From Serinus canaria (Eukaryota; Chordata; Aves; Passeriformes; Fringillidae): 64,000 nt of DNA. This document shows, piece after piece, positions 38,024 to 50,302 of the stretch. The translations under genes were made by a program, and so were the position numbers. Below the pieces are notes generated by a model that did not search any database, was not told the origin of the DNA, and was given only the letters and a program-made list of their open reading frames with translations. Numbering within the stretch: position 1 is the first letter of the stretch; the number at the start of each line of letters is the position of its first letter. Location: NCBI RefSeq assembly GCF_022539315.1, contig NC_066333.1, forward strand, positions 6,457,501-6,521,500, in the 5' to 3' direction.

Positions 38024-41000
38024 ATTGCTCCTGTGATGTTTCTGTGGCAGTAATGGTTTTACCAGCTTGTGGGCAGAACTGTAGAGCTGAAACACTAAAG
38101 CTCTGAGGCTTGTCTGAGCACAGAAGTACATTTTAAAAAGTATATGTAAAATTCTCTCTTTCTTACATTTATTAAGTGCAACCAGAGTTACACTGATTTA
38201 CAAAACAATCTACAGGTTTGAAATGGCTTTTCTGTCAAATGTGCAAGTTTTGTTTTATCACTGACAGTGCCCTAATGTTGAATGCACACACATTAATCAG
38301 TTTTTATGATAAAGCAAAAAGAAGGCCAGTATTTGGGTAGTATATCTGCAGTTGAAGTCCAGATTGCTCCAGTTATTATAGGAATGGAAGGTTTGTATTT
38401 CATAACAAATTCCTAAATCTTGTTTGCTCCTGCCTGTTCCTTCTCTTTGTACCCAGATTCTAAATTCAGATTTTATACCCCACACTGGCTTGTAGTAGTG
38501 TCTTGGAGGTGATTGAAGTTGTCTTAGTGCAATGTCATAATCTGGAGAGCCTTAGAGAAGATTCTACCTTTGGAACAGAGCAGAGAAATACATGGCATTA
38601 CTGAGTTGTGATACAGATGAGCATAAGGAATAGCAACAGGACTGAGAAGTTTTTTACCAAATAAAAATCACTTGTTTATGCATAGATTGACTTGTTTCTA
38701 TGCTGGGAAAGAATGCAGGGCAGGCCTGGAGTGACCCCAAGTTTGTGGTGTGCAGGGTGGTTCAGCCATCTGACTTTGGAGGCACCACGAGTGGAAAATC
38801 CCCCTGGCTAACCCTGGGCATGCACACCCTGAGGGATGGCATGCTGAGTAATGCCTGCAGATTAATGTCTTGTTTTAGAGACAGCAGAGCTGGAGAGAGC
38901 TCCAGCTCTGTCTCAGCACAAGTAAATGCAGTGGGGAGAGAGGCAACTGCACCCTTTGGAAACACAGCACACTTCTGGGAAGGCAGCAATGGGAAAACAA
39001 AGGGAGCTCAGCAGAGGTGTCTCGTGGTAGCCTCCTGTTGCAGGAATTAGTAGCTAATGCCAGCCCTTAAGATTGAGGAAAAGTTCCAAAAACTGTCCTG
39101 TCAACCCCAACTGTTCCAGTTTTGAAGTATTTTTGTTAAGCAAAGGCTAACTTGTCAGAACAAAAAGAGCAGCTGTAGAATTCTTGGCTGGTCATAGTGA
39201 AGATCTCATATCTTAAATATTCTCAGCTATCTGTGGTTATTCCACATAGGTAAAAATAACTTACAGTCTGCATAAATGTGGAGAATGAACACAAGGAAGC
39301 ACAAGCTGACTGCAAATGTTGCTTGTAAAAGAAAAACAATCTGTATGTCATTGATCAAAGGAATAAAATCATGGCTGAGGGCAGTTGGGTATCTCTGGTG
39401 TCTTCTGGTCAAGGCTGTGCTGGGATTTCAGTAACTCTTGGGGTGTTGTGGGTTTCAGGTGGGTTCTACAGCATAGGCAATGTCTGGCAAAGAAATAAGA
39501 AAAACTACTGAAGTTTCTGAGACTATTTAGATTCCCTTCTCTTGTATCTGGGGCCATTGGGGTGCCAAGGACAATATTTTGAGCAGTTGAGAAAAGGAAA
39601 CGTTGCCTAATTTTGCAATTGCTGGTGAGTGTTTGCATCCTGGGAGGAGATCAGCCCAAACAGAGTGTTTGCCTAGTGAGGCTTGTCCCTGCTCCAAAGC
39701 ACACTCTGAGCTTTTTACATGTGGAAGTATGCAAGAATTCATAATCTGACCCTCTGTTTTGTTTGTGTGCATACACAACCTGCAGTTCATTACAGAAATC
39801 CTTGCTGCAGCTCGGCCCCTGCCCTATCTGGGAGTGATGCAGAGTCAAGAATGGCCTTAGAAATTGCAAGGGGTTTCATACAAAACCAAGAGCTTATCAC
39901 TGGTGAGAGAATGATCTCTGGCATTTCATAAATCATCAGCAGGACTAACGTGCTGTTTGGAGATTTGAATCCTTAGCAAATTAATCGTGCTCAGGAACTC
40001 TTGGGTAGCAATGTTGGATGAGACTGTGCCAAATAAACTGCAGGGAGAAGGGCCTGGGGGATGGGAGGTGGAGAGGAGCAGCCAGGCTCAGCTTTCACAT
40101 TACCTCAGTGCTGTCCTCGATAGCAGTCTTTAAAAACATCAGTCTTTAAAAACTGCCAAGCAAAATGACAGTGAAAAGCTTCTCAGCAGCTTGCCTTGCT
40201 ATTGGCAGGACATGGAGTGATTGCTGCTTCTGATACCTTCAGTGTCATTCCTTACAAGAGTTACCCACAGGAGGTTTTTCAGTTGCTTCCGAAGTCTCAT
40301 CTCAGCTCTCCTCCAGCCCTGGAGAGCACATGGTCTTCAGGATGAGTGGAGGTGTTAGGAGGTACCACAGGAAAACCTCTTTTTGGAGTGAAGTTCCCCT
40401 GGAATTCCACCCACCTGAGTATTCATGTCAAAAACCATAGAGCTTTTCTTGGCATGAACCCAAAGTTTTGGTGTAACCAAGGGTAATTTTGCCAGTCTTT
40501 CTAGAATTTCATTTATATGCTCAGTTATTAATAGATTCTTGTGGTATTCACACAACTGTTTTTCCCTTGAATTAACCAAACTTGACATTTGAATTCTAAC
40601 CCAATTAGCAATATTTGCCATACACTGCAGTCTCAAATGCATGCTTAGATGTAAGTTTCCACACAGCTATGGATGCTGTTTATCCCTCTGCTTCTCTGGT
40701 GTTATCTCCTTTTCCCTTGAAAAAATAAATACAAATGTATACCAGGAGCCAAAAAACATGTTGGGCTATTAAATCATGCCAATTTTTCAGTTGCTGTGTG
40801 TAGCCTGCAAATTAATTTCTCTAGCAATGCAGAAGACTAATAAAGCCATTCTGTGCACAGGTATTTGATAAACTGACTTGTATATAGCCTTTATTTGGCT
40901 TTTTTCTTTGACTCCACTTTTTTATTAACCAGACTGGAATGCTGCCACTAGGAAGCAAAGCAATTAATTTCAGCATCCTGGAGCCAGGACTGTATTTTGG

Positions 41001-41725
41001 GGGTTGCCATACATTGCATTAATCTGGAGACCACCACTGTTCATTCAGTGTTCTGGTGTAAGTCAGATAACTACAGTTAATGACTAAACCCTTGGTATAA
41101 ATCTGCTGTGTTTCCAGACAGCTGTTACATTAGTTCTCTCAATTCTTCTGCTGTGCCAGTGGATGCCAGCAAGTTCCTGATTTAAATGCTTTTTAATGCT
41201 TTGTGCAGCACTGGACACATTTTACAGAGCTGAGTAGGAGATATGCTATATTGTGCTTAATAAACTATCCTTCAGAATATCCATGATTCAGCTGCTTGCA
41301 TGGAAAAATGTATGCTTAGCTTTGAGAAAAATCTTAACTCTTACAGCTTTCACTGTCAGGCTGTTGTTCTTAAAACTTGGACTTTAGCTTAAGGTGTGTG
41401 TACGTGCTTTTCATATCATTTGTGTCACATATATGCTGGCAAAGTGGTATGTGGCAGGACAAGGAAAACGTTGCCTTTTTCAATTAGATGTTGTTAACTT
41501 CTCTCCAACAAGCCAGAAACTCAAGTTCTTGTGGGCAGTCCACAAGAATTAGAGGGAAATAGATGGAGTGTAATTCTAGCAGAAACTTGTTTTGTTTGTT
41601 GAGAAATTGTACTGAAAGTTTTTGTGGGTTTTGTTTGGGTTAGTTTGGTGGGTTTTTTTTTTTTTAATCCAGTGCACAGAAAGGTTTCACAAATTGTATT
41701 TTTCAATAGTACTCCACAGCATTTC

Positions 41726-41751
41726 AAAAGGCTTTTCTCAAAAAGCCTTTT
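41726..41751. repeat. Short inverted repeat
   Basis: Arms AAAAGGCTTTT (41726-41736) and AAAAGCCTTTT (41741-41751) are exact reverse complements around a 4-base spacer CTCA. Each arm is itself nearly self-complementary. There is no following U-tract of the bacterial terminator type, which would be irrelevant in this genome anyway. Confidence 0.75.
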
Positions 41752-42707
41752 CCCAGGAGCTTTTTACTTCTGTGTCACACATTCTTCTTATTTTGTGCTA
41801 TTTTCTTAATGATTTTTGTCTTTCTTGGCTTTCACCCACTGGTGCATGAACACTAAGGAGGCAGTTCCTAGATGAGTTTAGGAGATGGAGGTTCTGGCAC
41901 ATGTTGTCCTCCCGTGTGAGACTTTGCAGTTTGGAATCTTTGCACCCCTCTACTCTGCAATATCTATTGCTGAAAGTGCACCCCATGAACCTTCAGAAAC
42001 TGTGTTTGAAGTGCAGGATTTTAAGCCTTTAGGTGATCCCCCAGTGCTAGTTTGTGATTAGAAGCTGAACTAAGCCGGGCTGGTTCTCTTCATTGCGGCG
42101 TTTCCATTCCACACTCATATTTGCAGCTGAACTGAGTGAATGCAGTTCCTGGGCTCCTGAAGAATCAACCCCCTCCCAGCAGGCACACAGGCAGCCTTTG
42201 TGATGACAGCCTGTAAAACCAGCAGCTGTCCAGGGGTTAGCACATTGGTCATGCTCCATGTGGAGCACGGCAGGACATGTGCGAGCAGGGCATGCACAAC
42301 CCTGGCACCTCCTGCTCCAGGGAGGAACAGACCAGCTGCAGTGCCATGAAGAGTTACACAGCCCAGTGTGAATGAAAGGGAGAGTTTAACCATGCAGAAG
42401 TTGGGTGCTGGAATGAGGAGGGGAGATATGTGGTCTAGGAGGGAACAGGAATGTGAGACTTGGGCTTCTGTTTGGTGCTGACAACTGCAGGCAGTGCCTG
42501 CTCCCTACACGGGTTCTGGAGTGGTAAGCAGAAGTCAGAAATACACTGGTTTCATGGCTTTTTTTGTAGGTGTAGGGCTGCTTTTCTGTCTTTGGTGTTT
42601 ATATATTTTCCTTCCTCGTATCCTTGTGCTGATTTATCTGAGTGCAGCATGTTGCCTTCATAACTTTGAGCTCAGCGTGCTCAGAAGTGGAAAAATGCAG
42701 AAATCGC

Positions 42708-42847
42708 TGTTTTACAGAGAGGAAGAGAGGCAAGCAGGTTAAATAGGAGTTAGCTCTGTAAACTACTCTAGTAACAGGGAGCCTGTGGCTGACACAGGAC
42801 TGAATCCAGGTCTCCCTTACAAGAGCCCTGGCCGCTGGATCATGGCA
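42708..42847 (-). mobile_element. MIR-type SINE relic, the clearest in the window
   Basis: Read on the minus strand, the order is CCTGGATTCAGTCCTG (a degenerate tRNA B box plus flank), then a stretch matching GTTACTAG, then TTTAACCTGCTTGCCTCTC, then CTCTGTAAAAC. This is the same order as the MIR consensus from the tRNA-derived head through the conserved core (TTCGAATCC, TTAACCTCTCTGTGCCTC, ATCTGTAAAA). Divergence is high and no A-tail remains, as expected of an element inherited from early amniotes. Confidence 0.6.
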
Positions 42848-43095
42848 TCAAGCTTGCCATTTCTGTCAATTCCACTCGAAAGAAATACATTGTTTTTCTA
42901 GTAGCAGTTCTATTTGTGCTAGTATTTTAAGGTCGCTCTCTAATTAGTGATTGAGGGAAATTAATGTGGAACTGTAACTTGCTTGAGCTCAGATACCTTT
43001 GCTCCAATTTTTGTATTACTCCTATCTATGCACTAATTAAAAAAAAAAAAAGGCAAAACATGATCTGAAATTAGGCACAGTCTCCTTTTTCCTTG

Positions 43096-43111
43096 TTTTT
43101 TTTTTTTTTTT
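43096..43111. repeat. Poly-T homopolymer
   Basis: A run of 16 T immediately before CCACTAG. It makes a strong-looking polypyrimidine tract and is probably responsible for the exon-like appearance of the following 33 bases. Confidence 0.85.
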
Positions 43112-46100
43112 CCACTAGAGTTATCTGATTTTCTGTGAAGGGGAAGAACAGGTGAGCAACTGTATTTCTTTTGGAAGCCAAGCACTGCATTCATCTATTT
43201 TGCACTGTTGATTTTATATTTTTAATTTTCTAGTAGCTCATTGCTGCAAACAGTTGGAGTCAGCAAGAGCATCTTTGCATGCTGCTTGTGAGTGAATTGG
43301 ACATATCTGTAGTACCTGGGGGCAGGAAATGACTGGTTCTTTTGTCTGTGCTGGAAGTTACTCCATAAAAGTGTCAGAGAGAAGCTACACTGAAGGTGAT
43401 GAGCTGAAGTTAATCCAATGTCAGGAAACACATCCACTGTTGAACCAAGCTGTCAGGCTGCTCCTCTGGGCTGTGGAAAGGGGAGGGCCTTTGAAGTCCT
43501 GTGTGTGTGAGTGAAATTTGCCTTTAAGCTAAGGAAATTGCAGATCAAATCTGAGTTTTAATTCTAAGGCAGTCACCTTGTCCGTGGCACATGTCAGCTT
43601 CCTCTCAAATATCCAAGCAGTGAAAGTTGGCTTTTACATGCAGCTGGATTTTTTAATCTGTACAGATGATAAAACTCTTTTCTTCGATTATCTGATCAAA
43701 CTCCAGGAGCTGCCATTTTCTGTTTCTGCAAGGAATTATCTGGAATTGTCTCTGAATGGCACAGTTGCCTCTTGCTGGTTTGGGTCCCTCTTGTTCCCAG
43801 CAGTCCCAAGTTGGGCTTGAGTGGTTGCTGTGGGCAGGTGGGCTCAGAGGTGAGGAGCTGTGTCACAGAGTGGCTCCTTGAGAGTTCCACTGGGGCTCCC
43901 AAGGGTCAGTGGTGTGTAATGTGATAGGAGAAAAGTGCTCATTAGAGAAACAAAATGGCCTTTAAGGTGCTAGTTTTGTCACTGAAGCTGTGAATATCTA
44001 ATAAAAGATACCATGGTTTGTGGCCATTGAAAGTTGCCCTTTGGTTTTGGATTTGACATGATTTTTGAAGAGTTTGAAGCCATCAGAAAATAAGTTATGT
44101 CATAGTAATCAGAGTCTATTTTTTTCATTTTGATTTTTGGTAGTGCATTTTCACTGTAAAACAAAGCTGCAAAAGGAAATCTGTAACTTGTGTGTTCCTC
44201 CCTACACAAACACACGCTGGCTACCCCATTAGGAGTGCTTGTTGGTACTGCTGATGGAAGTTACTGCTTGAAATCTGCCTTGAATGCTCTTACATGTTTT
44301 AGTGCTAACCAAGTGACACAAAGTTGTTACAGCTTCTGACTTTTATCTGACAGGTGAAGGTGGTCCCTTATTTGAGAGCTGGTGCTTAAAGAATTTTTTA
44401 ACTTGGTGAAATTTGGGATGGAATATGGAGCTCTTCTGCTAGGTAATGAGGTTTCTTTTAAAAAAATGAAGTAGCAATTGGAAGATGCTGCTATTACACG
44501 GCTGTCTAGTTGTCTGTGTGAAATAAGCTGGTGGCATCTGTCCAGTTGCAGACAGATGTCCACATCACAAATCATCAGGCTCCTTTTATAGAGCAGAGAA
44601 AATCAGCCCACGCTCGCTCAGTTCAAGCCAGGAGGGATCCAGTGAGGAAACCTTGCATTTCTCCTCTCTTCCATCTGCACTTAAAGAAGAAAAACACACA
44701 TATGTGCCTCTTTCCAGAGAGCTGTTCCAGCATCACTGAATAGGAGCAAATGTCCTCCCAGGAAAGCATAACTGAAAAGTACTGGCAAGAGAAAATTTGT
44801 TGAGACAGATGTGCTCTTGTACAGATCAAGTATTTTTCTTTGAATAATTTGGTGGAACTTGCAGTTGTGCATGTTAATTCTCCTGGCTGACAGGTAGCTG
44901 GCTGGTGGGTTTTGTAGGCTCAATTTGGTCTGATGGACAGATGAAAGGCACTGTTATGTTACACTTTGGTCCCTGCTACTGCTGCTAATTTTGACATGCC
45001 ATTGTAAAACTCTTTACTTTTCATACATGAGAAGGTGTTAGATTAAGTGGTTGGCTAATGGGCATCTTTGTTCCAGTTACAAACTCACACTCTCTTTCAG
45101 CACTTTTCCATTTACTGCCCTGGCTGCTGTTTATGGCAGCAGTGGCAAGAGCAAGGCTGCCAAATTTATTTTAAAGATCGTGGTGCATGGTGCCAACCCT
45201 AATCTCTCTTGGTGCCAAACTTGGCTCCAGCAGCAGTAGCTCTACATTGTTATTCTTGTGCAACACTTGCATTACATCATGCTGAAAGGAGGAAAAGAGA
45301 TTTTAAAAATTTCAGTTATTCAAATGCAATATTCACAGTGGGGAAAAATACGACGGAAAACAAAACTCCTGCAGTTCAAATGTCAGTGTCCCTCTGTACT
45401 TTGTTAAGTTTTTTGAGGCCTGTTTAATGTCATAAAATGGCACTTCCAGGAAGTGTTTTTCATTATCAGATCAGGCTTTGCAAAGGAAAACAGGGACATT
45501 TGTGTGCATGGCATTGGTTTGGTGCATTTGTTTTATTTGGGGTTTTCACTGCTGAGCATCAGCGACTGGATGGCAAGATCTCTGTGACTCCTCTTTGTTA
45601 AAATCCTCTGGTTATCCCTGCAAAAATTCCTTCCCTCTGTCTTGAAAATAAACCTAGCAGCCAGCAGCTTTGGGAACTTGGGCCCGGGTTAACTTTCACC
45701 TGGGCTTAAAGAAAAAAGCTTCAGCCTATTATCCCACCAAAACTCATAGGAAATCAGACCTTGGCCCACCTGAACATACAAAGTGAATCATGCTGTCTCA
45801 TTTGTTATTCCCGTGTTGTTATTTTAGCCTGAATTTCAAATACCCACAGAAACAAATTATTAATGGAGTTAATATCAAGGAAAACATTGTGAGCATTTGC
45901 TCTGAGTAGGTTCCTGTTCCCCTTGGCTGTTTCCACACTATTAATTGGTATAAGTAACAAAGTGCAGTTTGCTCAAGCATTGCTTTTGATTATTGTCCTT
46001 TTTTCTCCTAACATCTCCAAGATGAGTAGCAATTACATTTTGCTACTTTGCTCACTGCATTTGTGCTGTAGCTCTTTAAAACGAGAAATCTGCTGCACTT

Positions 46101-46867
46101 TTGTCTGTAAACTCCCATAGTCAGCCAACCTCATGATTCAGAGTGTCCCTTTTGAGCCTTTCAGTTTTAGATACCAGAACAACAAAATTGACATTTCAGT
46201 ATTTCTACTGGTGAGGTAACCAACTTTCACTACAGAAATACTATGCATAATGACAGTTGATTTTTATTTTATTATGAATCAAGAACAGAGGGAGAAAGTG
46301 GCTTTGGTTATACCTGTGAAGAAGAGAAGGGAAGGATAACTTCTTGAAGTTCAGCTGAGTGATAGCCTCTCTTCCAGGACTACCCTCTGCTCTTCTCAAA
46401 GGGGAAGGATTGTGACTAAGGGAATGTTAGATGTTCATTAATTTGATTTATGTAACCACATATTTGGTAAATCCAGATTGGTAACCTGATTTACTTGTTA
46501 TCTAAACTGGGAAGGTGTATCAGATAAAGTTGGTTCTCCTCGTCCAGGCCATGCATTTGGGAAGCAGCTTCAGGGTTAAAAGGTATTGAGTGAGCAGCTG
46601 CATTTGCAGTGCCCTCCATAGCAGCTGCAGCAGTGCTGGACCAGCCTTGCCTACAGCATTTGAGGACAGGAGTGTGTTAAACAGCACCAAAAGGGGGGGA
46701 GCAGCTCTTGTTATAAGGATTAACTGGTTTGGCTCAACATGTTTGAAGATTCACTGTTGGTCACAGAACGGTCTAAACTTTGTGAACTTGGTGTTTCCAT
46801 AAATTGTAGCCCTGACAGAGCAGTTCTGTTCAGAAGTGCCATAGTCATGTCACCATCACTGCTCTTC

Positions 46868-46930
46868 TATTGATAAGGAAAACGAGGCAATCAGAGATTC
46901 TTCAGCCTTCACACACAACAGCTCTTTGCT
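46868..46930 (-). mobile_element. Possible MIR core fragment
   Basis: On the + strand GATAAGGAAAACGAGGCA, then AGAGATT, then CACACACAACAGCTCT resembles the reverse-complement MIR core (GATGAGGAAACTGAGGCA, GAGAGGTTAA, GTCACACAGC). The fragment is short and diverged, and chance resemblance cannot be excluded. Confidence 0.3.
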
Positions 46931-47470
46931 GTCCTCTCTGCTTGGAGAAAGTCTGACCAGAGGGATTTAACCAAGGAGAGAGTACGTCATTCTCACTCCT
47001 GCCTCACCTGTACTGTTATCCTAGACTTTTCCTTCACATCCAAAGTCCTTGCTAACTTACATTTCATAGTTCTTTTCCCATAGCTCCTTCTGAGTTATTA
47101 TTCCCCAAGTGCTCCTCCTTTACAGGCTGAGAACGGAGGTGCTGACACAGGCCTGTTATAAAGGGGCAGCCCTACCTTTCTTAGTGGGTTGCTGGAGCCA
47201 TTGCAGGACTCTGACAGGTTTGAGAAGTAAATCAGAATGGTGAAGAAATTCTCATAGTCTGGGAATGGAGAGATTTTGGACCAAAAATGAGTGAGAGAAC
47301 ATGCCCTGAAGGACAGGTCTCGTGCCTCGCCTCCTTGGCTGTCTCACGTTCACGTTGGTCATTATTCATTGGCATGATATCAGTACTCCAGCAGTGTAAC
47401 AGATTCCTCCTAAAGATTTCAGATGACTTTCCAGCCCCAAAAAGAGCTTAATTGGCAATTTATGCTGTAG

Positions 47471-47575
47471 TTCCCAGTTTTACAGAGGCCTTAATGCAGT
47501 CCTGAGAAACTTGCCCCATCTCATAGCGATTGGAAGAAGTCAGGAGTGTTACTTCAAGGTAAACTGCAGCTCTAG
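47471..47575 (-). mobile_element. MIR-type SINE relic
   Basis: CCCAGTTTTACAGAGG, then GAGAAACTTGCCCCATCTCA, then TAGCGATTGGAAGAAGTCAGGA follow the reverse-complement MIR order (CATTTTACAGATGAGG, AACTTGCCCAAGGTCACA, TAGTAAGTGGCAGAG, CAGGA). It directly abuts the 40-bp AT-rich tandem duplication to its right. It is heavily diverged. Confidence 0.45.
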
Positions 47576-47656
47576 GGAAAATATATATAGATATATATCT
47601 TAATATCAGTATTAGGAAAAATATATATAGATATATATCTTATAATATCAGTATTA
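47576..47656. repeat. AT-rich tandem duplication, two units of 39 and 42 bp
   Basis: Units 47576-47614 and 47615-47656 both read GGAAAA(A)TATATATAGATATATATCTTA...ATATCAGTATTA; the second carries an extra A in the A-run and an extra TA. High identity between units points to a recent event. The second unit runs directly into a perfect hairpin. Confidence 0.9.
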
Positions 47657-47695
47657 AATAAACTGCAGTGACATACTGCAGTTTATTTAATACTG
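47649..47695. repeat. Perfect 21-bp inverted repeat with 5-base loop
   Basis: The left arm 47649-47669 (CAGTATTAAATAAACTGCAG then T) and the right arm 47675-47695 are exact reverse complements around the loop GACAT. The pairing is perfect over all 21 positions and stops abruptly on both sides. It looks like a recent template-switch product rather than a conserved RNA, because the loop is too short for a microRNA precursor. Confidence 0.95.
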
Positions 47696-48059
47696 CAGAG
47701 CCTGGAGGTCTCACGGTGAGTAGGACAGCATTGCACTGGTGAATGCTTCATGTGCATAAAGAGGAACACTTGTCCTGCAGCCTCTCCAGGGAAGACACAC
47801 AGAGGGCAGGAAACCCAGTGGTCCAGGAATCAGCTGAGTTGCCAGGGGCAGAGCAGGGAGAACACCCCAGGGTTTGATCTGCTGTTTCTCTGTGACAGAA
47901 TTAATCTGTGGTGTCCTCTGTGAGAGCTGTTCCCGTGTGAGTGAGCCCCACCTTTTCTTGCACACACTTACCTGTGGATTTTAATGAGAGTATTACTTCT
48001 CAAGTGGCATGAGCAAGTATTTTCTAATACATTGATTTTTCTGTGGGAACTTCATGGAG

Positions 48060-48180
48060 TCATAGAATGGCTTGGCTTGGAAGAGACCTTAAAGATGATC
48101 TTGTTCCAAGCCCCTGCCACTAGAGCAGCTTGCTCACACTCTGAGGCTTGGGCAGCTTCGGGAATGGTGCATCACTACCT
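48060..48180 (-). mobile_element. Truncated CR1 LINE, 3' end
   Basis: On the + strand TCATAGAATGGCTTGGCTTG, GAAGAGACCTTAAAGATGAT and CCAAGCCCCTGCCA reproduce the reverse complement of the well-known CR1 3' untranslated end. About 20 bases of the consensus are missing after CTGCCA before CTAGAGCAGCTTGCTC, and the remainder fades out near 48180. CR1 is the dominant LINE of birds and reptiles, and severe 5' truncation is usual. No reverse-transcriptase coding part is present. Confidence 0.85.
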
Positions 48181-48852
48181 TTTGAATGAGGAGGTTTTTG
48201 TTAAGATGTGGGAGATACAGATGTTCTAAACTTTCTGGAAAATGTTTTCCCTTGGCACTTGTTCCAGCTAATGGCTAACTTTCACTGCACTAAACTGTGC
48301 AGGGATAGAATTCCTGCTGCCCTGCAGCTCCAGCTGTGTGCTTGGGCTTTCCCTCCCAAGCCCTCTGCAACTTGGGATGGTTTGTCTTGTCCTACTGCAT
48401 TAAATAGAGTTTCAGAGAAGTTATTGCTTGCCTCATTGAAGAGTTAATTTTACAAAAATGATTGCCTAAAAGTAGTTTCTGTCATGCCACTGGAGTCTGG
48501 GCAGGTGTGCCCGAGGCTCCACAGGTAAGCAAGGAAAGCTCTGTTCTCTATTTGTGATTTTCCACTGCTTTTTGAAGCAAATATTTTTTTCTGTGATGTT
48601 TAGTGCTTTATTGTCACCCCTTCACCCTGATATGGTAGAGCTGAAGTAGTTCCTGGATGCTTAATTTTGCTTATATAATTGCTTTATGTTACAGTGTATT
48701 GATGATGCAAATGTTTTACAAAATGAGGCCTGCAAGCATGCACACCCAAAAATGAGTTTTTTCCTCATAAGATCAGAGCTTCATGTTCCAGCAGAGATGC
48801 TGCTCTTTACTCACCATGACATGGGAGAAGAAAGCAGAAAACTGGAGGGAAT

Positions 48853-48894
48853 AAACTCTAGTTTCATATATATATATATATGAAACTAGAGTTT
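48853..48894. repeat. Perfect 42-bp palindrome in AT microsatellite
   Basis: The left half AAACTCTAGTTTCATATATA plus T is the exact reverse complement of the right half, with no loop. The centre is TA dinucleotides and the ends are unique sequence, so the symmetry is not only due to the TA run. It is the left edge of the following AT array. Confidence 0.95.
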
Positions 48895-48996
48895 CATATA
48901 TATATATATGAAATATATATTTCATATATATATATATATCATATATATATATTTCATATATATATATTTCATATATATATATATCATATATATATA

Positions 48997-49028
<32 letters not shown>
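48865..49028. repeat. (TA)n microsatellite with TTTCATA/ATCATA interruptions
   Basis: About 160 bases of TA dinucleotides broken at intervals by TTTCA, ATCA or GAAA. The interruptions recur with variable spacing, suggesting repeated slippage or unequal exchange of a larger unit. The open frame rich in Tyr, Ile and His across it is a translation of the repeat. Confidence 0.95.
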
Positions 49029-49031
<3 letters not shown>

Positions 49032-50023
49032 GTCTTTAACCCTTGTGATTCTTAGGAGAAGGACTAAAAAATGTAGTTCTTCAAAGTGGAAAGAGGTGCC
49101 TGAATAGTGACAATTGTCATGAGCTGGACCCTGCAGCCCTTGGTTTGGGAAGCCCTGACTCTGGGAGCAGTTTTTTTGCAGTTATTTATGAAGGGCCTTA
49201 ATTCTGCAGCTGGAGCTGCTGGAGTGGTTTTCTGCAGTCACATGCAGCCCTTGCATGCCTGGGGGATCTGAATAGGAAGAGGTGTGATGAAATTAAAAAG
49301 CTTGTGAATGTCAAAGAGGAATGTGAAAGTTGAAAGAGATTATTTATGTACTTTTGTATGTGTGCATACACATACAATGGTATATTTCAAATCACTGTAG
49401 GCTGTAGGCTCATGGTGTTTCTTTATCAGTGCATCCTGTTCTGTGTGGTACTTGCTTGTTCACAGTAAGGAAGCAGAGTAATTCTGTGCTTTGGAAAATA
49501 ATATCTTTGCAAGGGTTGCTCCACTTAGCGAACAGATCCAACAGACCCAAAAAAGGCATTGTGAAAAATTCTCCTTTCTTGTTTTGACGGTTGTTGAAAT
49601 GAATTTGAAAGGACCCAGTGACTCCAGCCAGTGTCATGGTGTGTGTCTGCTCAGGCTGCCAGGCTGAAGCTCTGTGCCTTGAGCCCCATCATGAGCTCAC
49701 TCCAATTTTCAAGCTGCCTCTCAGAGTGTGCTCTCAGAATGAATGGTGAAGGAGCCTTGTCCTGGGTGGTTTTATGGGCACTGGATCCCCTTTCCTGTGG
49801 GCTGCTCAGCCAGAAAATGCTGCTGCCCCTGCTCTATCTTCCTTCAGTCCCTCCCATTTTAATTGCAGGAAAGGCAGGGGAATCCCAGCCCAGCTCATGC
49901 CCCTTTTTCATCTCAGCCTGCTCTGTCTGCAGGGGGATCAGGAAAGCAGCACCTGGAGAAGAAGGCAGTAGTGAAGCCCTGCTAGGAGGAGGAAGAACAT
50001 TTATTTATATGAAGACACCCTAC

Positions 50024-50041
50024 TTTTTTTTTTTTTTTTTT
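50024..50041. repeat. Poly-T homopolymer
   Basis: A run of 18 T followed by AATTAACAG, then 250 bases rich in AAAGAA. It resembles a splice acceptor tract, but no exon follows. Confidence 0.85.
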
Positions 50042-50059
50042 AATTAACAGGTCTGAGCC

Positions 50060-50302
50060 AAAAAAAGAAATATTGTATTTAAAGAAAAAGAAAAAAAAAT
50101 AGTATTTAAAGAAAATTTAAAGAAAAATCAATGAAAAGCAGACTGAAATAGCAGGTGATGAAGCCTGGTGAGGCAAGTCAATGCTTCTGGAAATTCAGGA
50201 CTTCCAGGGAAACAAGGCATGCAATTATTTGTGCCGGTTCCAAGCACTGAAAAATCTTAAGGCTGACTTTCCTTCCAAAAAAGAAAGAAAGAAAAAAAGT
50301 TA
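50060..50302. repeat. Purine-rich (AAAGAA) low-complexity stretch
   Basis: Recurrent AAAGAAAA, TTTAAAGAAA and GAAAGAAAG blocks are interspersed with ordinary sequence. No fixed period is seen. It may be an old A-tail that expanded, but no element body is visible. Confidence 0.55.

Noticed and set aside
47649..47695. Hairpin as a microRNA precursor
   Set aside because: The arms are only 21 bp with a 5-base loop and perfect pairing; microRNA precursors are longer and have larger loops and mismatches.
48880..49107. Tyr/Ile/His-rich open frame
   Set aside because: It is a direct translation of the TA microsatellite with TCA interruptions.
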